From Lamellibrachia columna (taxonomy: Eukaryota; Annelida; Polychaeta; Sabellida; Siboglinidae), in NCBI GenBank assembly GCA_963662155.1, contig OY759271.1:38869581-38933580 (forward strand): DNA of 64,000 nt, in the 5' to 3' direction. Shown here piece by piece: positions 49,001 to 61,000 of this stretch (position 1 is its first letter; every line of letters starts with the position of its first letter). The notes under the pieces were generated by a model that saw only the letters and a program-made list of their open reading frames with translations, was not told where the DNA came from and made no database searches. The translations under genes were made by a program, and so were the position numbers.

Positions 49001-52000
49001 AAGTGCCTCTTTGTAGTTGGTGTAGTCTTCTACATTTCCAGTGTGTTTATAGACCTTCCACAGCATCTGTTTGTGAGCAATTTTTCTAATAGCTTCTTTT
49101 GACAGGTGTTTTTTCCTGGATCTTTTCCCTTGTTTTCTTAATGGAATAAATTTCTCAATAATGCCCTCAATCTCATATTTTAAACAAGTCCAGCATTCTG
49201 TTGCTGTCTTGTTCTTCAGCAAATTATTCCAATCTATATTTGCTAGATATGTTCTCATCACTTTATATCTGCCTTTGTTGAAGTTCCTCCTCCATTGTTT
49301 TTTATATGTATTCCCTGTTTTTACTTTTATATTAAAATGGATTTGGTTATGGTCACTTGAACCCAAAGGTTCGTGTACTTTAACATTGTCAACTAATTCA
49401 TTTTGAGAAGACAAAATTAAATCTAACACATTCCCACCTCTGGTTGGTTCCAAGACATGTTGAGTAAGGAAACAATCCTGTGTTAGAAGTAGAAACTGAT
49501 GGTCGTCACCTCCAGCACTCTCTAATGATTCCCATTGTATATGGCCATGGTTAAAATCACCCATTATAACACATTCTCCCTTGCTCACCTCCCTTATCGC
49601 CTTTTGTAATTTTACATCTTCCTCTTGTCCTATGTTAGGACTACGATAAACTACTCCTATTGTTAATGTTGAGTTCCTGGTAACTATGTTACACCAAATT
49701 GCTTCCACACTATCTGCTTCACTTTTCAGTGTAATTTCATATGCTTGGATAGATTCTTTAATATACAAAATTACTCCACCTCCCCTTCTTTCTCGTCTAT
49801 CCTTCCTAAACATTACATAGCCTGTCAGTGCTAACTCAGCATCTATTATATCTTCATTTGCCCATGATTCTGTGATGCCTATTACATGAGGATCAATATC
49901 TGCTACCATAATGTCTAACTCACTTTTTTTATTTACTATGCTCCTGGCATTTAAGCATACACATTTAAGTTCATTGTCTGAAATTATTGGTGAACATTTC
50001 TTTGGATGTGTATTTGTAGTAGTACTCCTTTGAGTTTTCTCTGTCAGTTACCAAATGGGATCCTCGTAGATCAATATAAGGTCATGCTAAGAAATGCCGT
50101 CTGCTGGCCATAGAGTTACATCATTAATCATCCCCCTATAAACTACTAACTTACTAACGAGTGTTTTATTTATGTCTGTGCTGCTGGCCTCATTCTACAC
50201 GAAATCGCATTTGATCATGTGATCCAAAGGCAACATCACGTGCACAGTATGACAACTATTTATGAAATCTTTTCTGTGTAACCGATAAATGTACTCATAA
50301 ATAATTATTTGGAGCACATTTCTTCAGTTTCTTGACGCCCAAGTGTTGGTTGTATGTCACGGTTAGTGTGTATCGGTTTTGAAACTTAAAACTACGGAAA
50401 GCCCAAATCGGCACTTTCAAAAATCCCACTGTGGACGTCCGCCCCAGAGACCAATAGTGGGGCGGACGAGTCTGCCTAAGCTTAGCCAAGCTCTCTTGCT
50501 CTCGTCAACTTCACAAGAAGAATCTGGCCTCAGACACATGGTTTGACTGTAACCGCCATCAGATGGCATCACTGATTGGATTAATTCATATTTATGTTTA
50601 TAACTGAATGTATGTGTTTTGGATAACACAACAAAGATCTATTAATACAACACTTCATCATGCAAAATAAAAAAGCACCCTTAAGATGAACAATTACTAT
50701 AAATTAAAGGCTATAAAAAAGTTTACTCTTAGGATTTGAACCGGTGACCAAAACATTAGTGCTTGCCTAGCCAACCACACAGGTTGACACAGCCACAGAG
50801 GCGATGGACATATGATTAATAAATCGGTGAAATCCCATAATTTTTGTTGTGACTATAATTACGAATAAAACAAGTCACTGCACATTGAAGACCCTGCCAG
50901 CTGTGATGAGAGATCCAGTGTGTCATAAGCTCTGTCTTCTGCAGATATGGATGTTTCCAACATGCCCTGAAGGACATCGAGCAGAACGAACCCGGCGGTC
51001 TTGATCACTTCACGCTCAGCTATGAGAGGTTCGGTCTGCATGTGAAGAGTGATGGCAGCGTGGAGTGCATGGAATGGTGTCCAGGGGCTCAGAACCTCTT
51101 CCTCTGGGGTGACTTCAGTAAGTTCTATTCATGAGATTACTTGACCACTTATCTCTGATCAGCAGCAACATTGGTGTTGATTTTGTTTCTGTTCTGTTTG
51201 TAACAGTTGGACTTATTGTGACTAAAAATTTGAGGCTTACCAGAATAAATAATGACTAAATTTAGGTGAAATACTGAAATAGACAATGTTTTTTTTTCTG
51301 GTGTCGGAGAACGTTGTGTCCCGAGCTTTATATGACAATTACAATAAAATTGATTAGCGTGTTATCAATTTAATATAAATCAGAAATATTTTGTATTATT
51401 GTTGTCATGTTATGTTATTATAAATGACATGTTAAGTTAAGTTAAGTACTGGTACAGATGAATATGTTGTGGTTGTTGATTAAAGCGGGTCCTTCCATCC
51501 TATAGAACTTAGAAGCACATGTGTTTGGGACTCCTGGCAAACTTAATAATGTTTGTGAGTAAACTTATGTTTGTGGACCCAACAAACATAATGTGGAGTC
51601 AGAAGTGTCCTGCTGTAATATGTTGATTGTTTAAATGGCTCGTATCTAGTACAGATTCTATTGGTTGAAGTGGCCTGCATATCTGACTGTGGTTTTACAG
51701 ACAACTGGAATCGTGGACAGTACCGCTTCAATAAACTTGATCATGGCAAATACAAGCTGGTTATACCAGCGGGACCTGATGGCCAGTGCATCATCCCACA
51801 TAACTCTGTTGTCAAGGTAACATATACATACACATATATATATATATATATATTATACTAAATAACATGATTTAAGATGAAGACAATCAGAATGTTTGTC
51901 TTTAACGTCACCTGGTCATTCTGATTGTCAGCTGTTTAGTCATATTCATCACAGTAGTGCAATGAGCAAATTTGAGAAAACAATTTGTAGTTGAAAAGAA

Positions 52001-55000
52001 GAGAAAACAATTTATAATTACGAGGCATGATGCTAATGTATGTATAAATGTTTGTGTAAAAATTAATGCACAGCAATGTTATCTGACATCTCAGTGTTTT
52101 TTTTCACAAAACTCCAGTTTTGTTAATCAAATCACTGGAATCTTTAAATTATATTGTTTGAGCTTTTTAACAAATGTTCAACATTATGAGGGCTCCTGTA
52201 GATTGTTGTGACCTACGATGACCTTATATCTTCCATATCCAATTTTTACAGATTTGTTTTATGTCCATTCATACGTCATTGTTTCTACTGTTAGTGACCG
52301 CTGTGCTTTCAGCTGCTGGTGGTGGACAGGGCTGGCAACCATCTTGACCGTTTGTCCCCATGGGCGACCTACGTGACCCGGTCTGAACGGTCTGTTGCCT
52401 ATGACCAGAGGATGTGGAATCCCCCGGCTGAGCAGGTACGACACTGTTTATAGTCACATCAACTTCCAATGTTAAATATGGCCGTGCCTTGGGAGTATTC
52501 TCAAAATATCGATGTACAACGCTACATTAAACTCAAGTCGTTTAACCTCAAACTACAAGTGCTACCAAATGTTCCATAAATGTATTACTCCTGCATATAT
52601 GTACTTGTAAAGTACTCATGAAATATGCTGGTATTTGAAAAAAAAAGTATTAGAACTGAGAATGAATTGGTAATTTTTCAGAAATAAAATAGTGCTTGAA
52701 TATGAAACATTGCAACAGCCCCAGTTGTATGATAGAGCACAGTTTTGTTACATGTACTGTAGATTGTACATGAAATGTACATTATATTTCCATGGAATAT
52801 CTTGATGTGTATTTTACACCTACCACATTGTGCAGATTTCCCATATACAATATGAATTTTGGGTATTGTGGAAGGAATTTGCTTATAATGGAACAATCAT
52901 GATAAAATACATATTTTCTTGTTTTTTTTTGCTCGAGTATAAAATCGAATGATAAACTCGAATAGAAAACATACTTTATTTTTCATAAAATTCTTTTGAT
53001 GCTACGGGCTGATTTGCGACAAAACCTAGCTAGTTTTGTTTTATGTAGGTATATTTTGTAGCTTGCTAGAGGGCGACACTAGATTGCAATATGAAACCTA
53101 TATGCCGATTAACCAATGGAAACTGTTGTAGGTATACTAGGTGCTTCTCCCTCCACCTACAAATACTTCCAGAACAATGTGCTGCCTCGTATCAAGCACC
53201 TAGTATACCTACAACAGTTTCCATATTTTAAATTGTTCGGTTTGAAATCGTATTTTTACACACTAATTTATTGTTTTATAATGATTTATCTTAGATTATT
53301 TATTTATTTTTACTTACTTATTTCTCTTAGATTACTTATTTATCTACCTTAGACTATTAATTTGATCTTATCTTATGTATTTAATTAGTCTATATTTTAG
53401 ATTTGGTCAACACGTCATAGTAATGTGTTCTTATTTATCTTAGCTTATTTACTTTTTTATCTTAGCTTATTTATTGTTATCTTACCTTATGTATTTAGTG
53501 AATTTATATTTTAGATTTAGTCAACACATCATATTATTGTGAAGCGCTTTGATTGGTATTTAGTTAGCTAAAAAGCGCTATATTAAGAAACGGAATTATT
53601 ATTATTATTATTATACGGGTTTGTCAGAAATACGGATTTCGAAAAAAAATGTGGCAGGTCTCGTATTTTTGTAGGAATTGTGTTCGTGACCTTGTGTTTG
53701 ACCTTGTCTGGTGTCAGGTATACGTACAACGTCAGCCACACCCGCCCAAACCTGCCAGCCTGCGCATCTACGAGACGCACGTTGGCATAGCCTCGTGGGA
53801 GGGCAAAGTGTCAACCTACAAATACTTCCAGAACAATGTGCTGCCTCGTATCAAGCACCTAGGTAGACCTGGACATCTTTCATGACTTGTCTCGTGCATA
53901 GTTGGTTGGTGGCAGTGTCAATGATTGTCATGATACTAGTGATGATCAGTGGTAATGATAGTGAGCAATATTATATCCCCATTCTAATAATGTGATCAGT
54001 ACCGTGTTGTGAGTTAATTATAATTAAATATATTTAATTAGTCTTACCTTTAAATAAATTCTTACTAGTTTTAATACAGTTTTATATGTGTTTTCTGTGT
54101 ATAATGTTTAATTTTTATGCATTTGACATAAAATGCATTGAACATTCCAAGTAAAGTGCGCTATATAAAATACATCTCTTTTTATAATAATAATAAATCA
54201 AACTTTATTTTGACACCATCAAATCCGGGGCTACTGCCCCGTTCACGGGTGTGTACAGGCATTTATTATTAACAAAACAGGTTGTAAATATTTCCACATT
54301 ACATGTTCAGTTTGAAACAATGCACTTTGTGAGATGAGAAACTACAGCCAGATGAGCCAACTTTCTTGCAGTGGGATTGATGCGACCTGGAAAGTGTTCT
54401 TATCAGTTTCTTCTACTTTTGGCTTCATTTGGTTTGTGTGAAAGAAATATTTTGCATATTGCAAAGAAGATGGCCGAACATTTTGTAATTATTTAATGAA
54501 ATGATGAATTTTAAAGATGGTATAGAGCTGTTAGTGAAAGAAACAAGTTGTCTAATTATGTGTACCAGTGGACATCAAGTGTCCGTAACAAATTTATATT
54601 ATAAAGACTGTAATATGGAGTCACAGAAAAGTCATGTCAAGTGATAAACAATTGTTGTGCAGGTTACAATGCTATTCAGTTGATGGCTGTGATGGAACAT
54701 GTGTACTACGCATGCTTTGGCTACCAGGTGACAAACTTCTTTGCTTCGTCCAGGTATGTGAAGCCACATACACACTGACCATTCACTGGGGCGGTAGAGC
54801 ACTGTGGCGGTAGAGCACTGTGGCGGTAGAGCACTGGGGCGGTAGAGCACTGGGGCGGTAGAGCACTGTGGCGGTAGAGCACTAGGGCAGTAGAGCACTG
54901 GGGCGGTAGAGCACTGTGGCGGTAGAGCTCTGGGGCGGTAGAGCACTGTGGCGGTAGAGCACTGGGGCGGTAGAGCACTGTGGCGGTAGAGCACTGGGGC

Positions 55001-58000
55001 AGTAGAGCACTGGGGCGGTAGAGCACTGGGGCGGTAGAGCACTGTGGCGGTAGAGCACTGTGGCGGTAGAGCACTGGGGCGGTAGAGCACTGGCGGTAGA
55101 GCACTGGGGCGGTAGAGCACTGTGGCGGTAGAGCACTGGGTCGGTAGAGCACTGGGGCGGTAGAGCACTGTGGCGGTAGAGCACTGGGGCGGTAGAGCAC
55201 TGTGGCGGTAGAGCACTGGGTTGGTAGAGCACTGGGGCGGTAGAGCACTGGGGCGGTAGAGCACTGGGGCGGTAGAGCACTGGGTCGGTAGAGCACTGGG
55301 TCGGTAGAGCACTGGGGCGGTAGAGCACTGGGGCGGTAGAGCACTGGGGCGGTAGAGCACTGTGGCGGTAGAGCACTGGGGCGGTAGAGCACTGGGGCGG
55401 TAGAGCACTGGGGCGGTAGAGCACTGTGGCGGTAGAGCACTGGGGCGGTAGAGCACTGGGTCGGTAGAGCACTGGGTCGGTAGAGCACTGGGGCGGTAGA
55501 GCACTGGGGCGGTAGAGCACTGGGGCGGTAGAGCACTGGGGCGGTAGAGCACTGTGGCGGTAGAGCACTGGGGCGGTAGAGCACTGGGGCGGGAGAGCAC
55601 TGGGGCGGTAGAGCACTGGGGCGGTAGAGCACTGGGGCGGTAGAGCACTGGGTCGGTAGAGAACTGGGGCGGTAGAGCACTGGGGCGGTAGAGCACTGGG
55701 GCGGTAGAGCACTGGGGCGGTAGAGCACTGGAGCGGTAGAGCACTGGGGCGGTAGAGCACTGTGGCGGTAGAGCACATGGACGGTACAGCACTGGGGCGG
55801 TAGAGCACTGTGGCAGTAGAGCACTGGGGCGGTAGAGCACTGGGGCGGTAGAGCACTGGGGCGGTAGAGCACTGGGGCGGTAGAGCACTGGGGCGGTAGA
55901 GCACTGGGGCGGTAGAGCACTGGGGCGGTAGAGCACTGTGGCGGTAGAGCACTGGGGCGGTAGAGCACTGGGGCGGTAGAGCACTGGGGCGGTAGAGCAC
56001 TGGGGCGGTAGAGCACTGGGGCGGTAGAGCACTGGGGCGGTAGAGCACTGGGTCGGTAGAGCACTGGGTCGGTAGAGCACTGGGGCGGTAGAGCACTGGG
56101 GCGGTAGAGCACTGGGGCGGTAGAGCACTGTGGCGGTAGAGCACTGGGGCGGTAGAGCACTGGGGTGAGCACTGGGGCGGTAGAGCACTGGGGCGGTAGA
56201 GCACTGTGGCGGTAGAGCACTGGGGCGGTAGAGCACTGGGGCGGTAGAGCACTGTGGCGGTAGAGCACTGGGGCGGTAGAGCACTGTGGCGGTAGAGCAC
56301 TGGGGCGGTAGAGCACTGGGGCGGTAGAGCACTGGGGCGGTAGAGCACTGAGGTGGTAGAGCAAGGTGCCCTTTGTCCTGGTTCCATCTTGTCATGGTTG
56401 TTTGTATCTAATGCTTACAACTGACTGCACAGTTACATTTTTTACTTTTAGATTAGAATCATTTTGCAGACCGATCAAACTTACCTAATATCCACTATCA
56501 CAAGCTAGTTTGTTTGTGCAAATGTGTCATTTACCTTTGGTGAATTCACCTGACAAACTATGAAGTTAATTTGGCCAGGCCTACTGCTCCACCCTGTACG
56601 ACTACTACTAGTAATGTCTACTGACAATTATCACATAATCCAAACTTGTAATTGGATTAATTTGAGTTGCTCATTCAAATTCGTGGTACGGGGGCTTCAG
56701 TCCGGCTGAGTAGGTCGAGTCGAGACAATGACGAGCGACGGATAAATCAAATGTACGAATAATATAGAATGTTGTTAATGGTCACATATCTTGTTGATAA
56801 TATTCATTGCAACAACACAATCTTAAACAAAGTTAATTTTACAAACACCCTGACAAACAGAATATTTACGATAATTTGTGGTATAACGTACCTCCAACTC
56901 TGTTGTTGATGAACTGTCTGTTTCCAATGAAGCCATGTTGTTTATCGGTGACAGGCGCTGACATAATACAACCTCTGCCTCTACGGGTCGCGACCAGTGA
57001 CGTCGAGGGTTGTAACCGTCGAAGCGTTGATTTCAAAATTGCTTCTTCATTTAGACACGTTTCGCCAGTCGGTATATGTTAGACTATATATATAGTTTGC
57101 GCTAAATAACATGATTTTGTAAGAAAAAAATTTTTTTTTGCGACCAAATACCTTACCTTTAAAAGTAATGGAGTATTTATTACTTCATGATGTTACTGGT
57201 ATTTACCATTTATTAACTCCATGTACAGTCGCTATGGCAACCCAGAGGAGCTGAAAGAAATGATCGACGTCGCCCATAGCATGGGGCTTGTCGTTCTGCT
57301 TGACGTGGTACACAGTCACGCTTCAATGAACACAGTCGATGGACTGAACCAGTTCGACGGCACCAATGGTTGTTACTTCCATGACAACGCTCGGGGCATA
57401 CACGAGCTATGGGGGAGTCGACTCTTCAACTACACTGAGTGAGCACTAAGGGTTTTGGCTGGACTATAATGAATCGTGCCGATTAGTGAAACACCTATCA
57501 GTAATAACACCTATTAGTAATAACAACACCTATCAGTAATAGCAACGAATATCAATAATAACAACAACTTTCAATAATAACAACAACTATCGATAATATA
57601 CGTGTAACATCATGAACATTTTTATTATTTTATTGATCTTCAATAACTGAGAGGACTTTGAACAATGAACAAGCAATGTATCTGTGATGTAATAACAATC
57701 ACAGAGACCGTTACTTATCTGATTTCGTGCATTTTGTGTTTGAATTTTTAGTTATCTAAAACAAATATATTGGATTACATATTAGATTACCCTAAATATT
57801 TACACATTACAGAGTAATGGTAATGTTCTTGTCTTCTGCTGATACGGTCACTTGTGGTTTGTGTGCAGGTGGGAAGTTCTCCGTTTCCTCCTCTCCAATC
57901 TGCGCATGTGGGTCAACCGGTTTGGCTTTGATGGCTTCCGCTTCGATGGCACCACATCGATGATGTACCACAACCACGGACTAGGTGAGTGAACACGTTA

Positions 58001-61000
58001 TAAAAGTCTGATTTGTCAATGTTCAGAAAAGCCTCTTACAAAGAAGCAAGTTTCTGATTGTTAAATATAAACTTTATTACCTGTGGTTATCTAGTCATTG
58101 GTGTCACCCCACTTCATTCAGGGTTAGCTTAATGACGCTGGGTTGTCTGTACCATGACATGCTGGGTTGTCTGTACCATGACATGCTGGGTTGTCTGTAC
58201 CATGACATGCTGGGTTGTCTGTACCATGACATGCTGGGTTGTCTGTACCATGACATGCTGGGTTGTCTGTACCATGACATGCTGGGTTGTCTGTACCACG
58301 ACATGCTGGGTTGTCTGTACCACGACATGCTGGGTTGTCTGTACCACGACATGCTGGGTTGTCTGTACCACGACATGCTGGGTTGTCTGTACCACGACAT
58401 GCTGGGTTGTCTGTACCACGACATGCTGGGTTGTCTGTACCACGACATGCTGGGTTGTCTGTACCACGACATGCTGGGTTGTCTGTACCACGACATGCTG
58501 GGTTGTCTGTACCACGACATGCTGGGTTGTCTGTACCACGACATGCTGGGTTGTCTGTACCACGACATGCTGGGTTGTCTGTACCACGACATGCTGGGTT
58601 GTCTGTACCATGACATGCTGGGTTCTCTGTACCATGACATGCTGGGTTGTCTGTACCATGACATGCTGGGTTGTCTGTACCATGACATGCTGGGTTGTCT
58701 GTACCATGACATGCTGGGTTGTCTGTACCATGACATGCTGGGTTGTCTGTACCATGACATGCTGGGTTGTCTGTACCATGACATGCTAGGTTGTCTGTAC
58801 AATGACATGCTAGGTTGTCTGTACCATGACATGCTGGGTTGTCTGTACCATGACATGCTGGGTTGTCTGTACCATGACATGCTGGGTTGTCTGTACCATG
58901 ACATGCTGGGTTGTCTGTACCATGACATGCTGGGTTGTCTGTACCATGACATGCTGGGTTGTCTGTACCATGACATGCTAGGTTGTCTGCACTATGACAT
59001 GCTGGGTTGTCTGTACAATGACATGCTGGGTTGTCTGTACCACGACATGCTGGGTTGTCTGTACCATGACATGCTAGGTTGCCTGTACCATGACATGCTG
59101 GGTTCTCTGTACCATGACATGCTGGGTTGTCTGTACCATGACATGCTGGGTTGTCTGTACCATGACATGCTGGGTTGTCTGTACCATGACATGCTGGGTT
59201 GTCTGTACCATGACATGCTAGGTTGTCTGTACCATGACATGCTAGGTTGTCTGTACAATGACATGCTAGGTTGTCTATACCATGACATGCTGGGTTGTCT
59301 GTACCATGACATGCTGGGTTGTCTGTACCATGACATGCTGGGTTGTCTGTACCATGACATGCTGGGTTGTCTGTACCATGACATGCTGGGTTGTCTGTAC
59401 CATGACATGCTGGGTTGTCTGTACCATGACATGCTAGGTTGTCTGCACTATGACATGCTGGGTTGTCTGTACAATGACATGCTGGGTTGTCTGTACCATG
59501 ACATGCTGGGTTGTCTGTACCATGACATGCTCGGTTGTCTGTACCATGACATGCTGGGTTGTCTGTACCATGACATGCTGGGTTGTCTGTACCATGACAT
59601 GCTGGGTTGTCTGTACCATGACATGCTGGGTTTTCTGTACCATGACATGCTGGGTTGTCTGTACCATGACATGCTGGGTTGTCTGTACCATGACATGCTG
59701 GGTTGTCTGTACCATGACATGCTGGGTTGTCTGTACCATGACATGCTGGGTTGTCTGTACCATGACATGCTGGGTTGTCTGTACCATGACATGCTGGGTT
59801 GTCTGTACCATGACATGCTGGGTTGTCTGTACCATGACATGCTGGGTTGTCTGTACCATGACATGCTGGGTTGTCTGTACCATGACATGCTGGGTTGTCT
59901 GTACCACGACATGCTGGGTTGTCTGTACCACGACATGCTGGGTTGTCTGTACCACGACATGCTATGTTGTCTGTACCACGACATGCTGGGTTGTCTGTAC
60001 CATGACATGCTGGGTTGTCTGTACCATGACATGCTGGGTTGTCTGTACCATGACATGCTGGGTTGTCTGTACCATGACATGCTGGGTTGTCTGTACCATG
60101 ACATGCTGGGTTTTCTGTACCACGACATGCTGGGTTGTCTGTACCACGACATGCTATGTTGTCTGTACCACGACATGCTGGGTTGTCTGTACCACGACAT
60201 GCTGGGTTGTTTGCACACATTACTTAAGCTATTCACACTACAGAGTCGAACACCAACGAACCTGATTCTAGTAAACCACAGTGAGTGCACACATTACTTA
60301 AGCTATTCACACTACAGAGTCAAACACCAACGAACCTGATTCTAGTAAACCACAGTGAGTGTGCACATTACTTAAGCTATTCACACTACATAGTCAAACA
60401 CCAACGAACCTGATTCTAGTAAACCACAGTGAGTGCACACATTACTTAAGCTATTCACACTACAGAGTCAAACACCAACGAACCTGATTCTAGTAAACCA
60501 CAGTGAGTGTGCACATTACTTAAGCTATTCACACTACGTAGTCAAACACCAACGAACCTGATTCTAGTAAACCACAGTGAGTGTGCACATTACTTAAGCT
60601 ATTCACACTACAGAGTCAAACACCAACGAACCTGATTCTAGTAAACCACAGTGAGTGCGCACATTACTTAAGCTATTCACACTACAGAGTCAAACACCAA
60701 CGAACCTGATTCTAGTAAACCACAGTGAGTGCGCACATTACTTAAGCTATTCACACTACATAGTCAAACACCAACGAACCTGATTCTAGTAAACCACAGT
60801 GAGTGCGCACATTACTTAAGCTATTCACACTACATAGTCAAACACCAACGAACCTGATTCTAGTAAACCACAGTGAGTGCGCACATTACTTAAGCTATTC
60901 ACACTACATAGTCAAACACCAACGAACCTGATTCTAGTAAACCACAGTGAGTGCGCACATTACTTAAGCTATTCACACTACAGAGTCAAACACCAACGAA

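Larger units (their letters stand above)
50051..50944. other. GBE1 intron 1, right part
   Basis: No exon seen before exon 2. It contains a CCAAT box inside a GC-box palindrome (50,437-50,467), a TCACGTG motif near 50,235, and a tRNA-like SINE trace (50,728-50,805). Confidence 0.5.

Noticed and set aside
50728..50805. Functional tRNA gene
   Set aside because: A B-box and a weak D-arm are visible, but no acceptor stem, anticodon stem or terminator could be paired convincingly.
53116..53352. Alternative GBE1 exon 5
   Set aside because: It copies only the 3' third of exon 5, the donor is altered and the frame would break. It fits a duplicated fragment better, although splicing data could still show use.
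54632..56395. Overlapping minus-strand frames of about 500-590 codons rich in [16 protein letters not shown]
   Set aside because: They come from the 16-base minisatellite, where three units are in frame. The location is an intron of GBE1 on the opposite strand, and there is no family match or splice support.
58104..60339. Long frames on both strands (up to 735 codons) with [16 protein letters not shown] or SMSWYRQP repeats
   Set aside because: The 24-base unit has no stop in several frames, so the frames are automatic. They lie in GBE1 intron 8.
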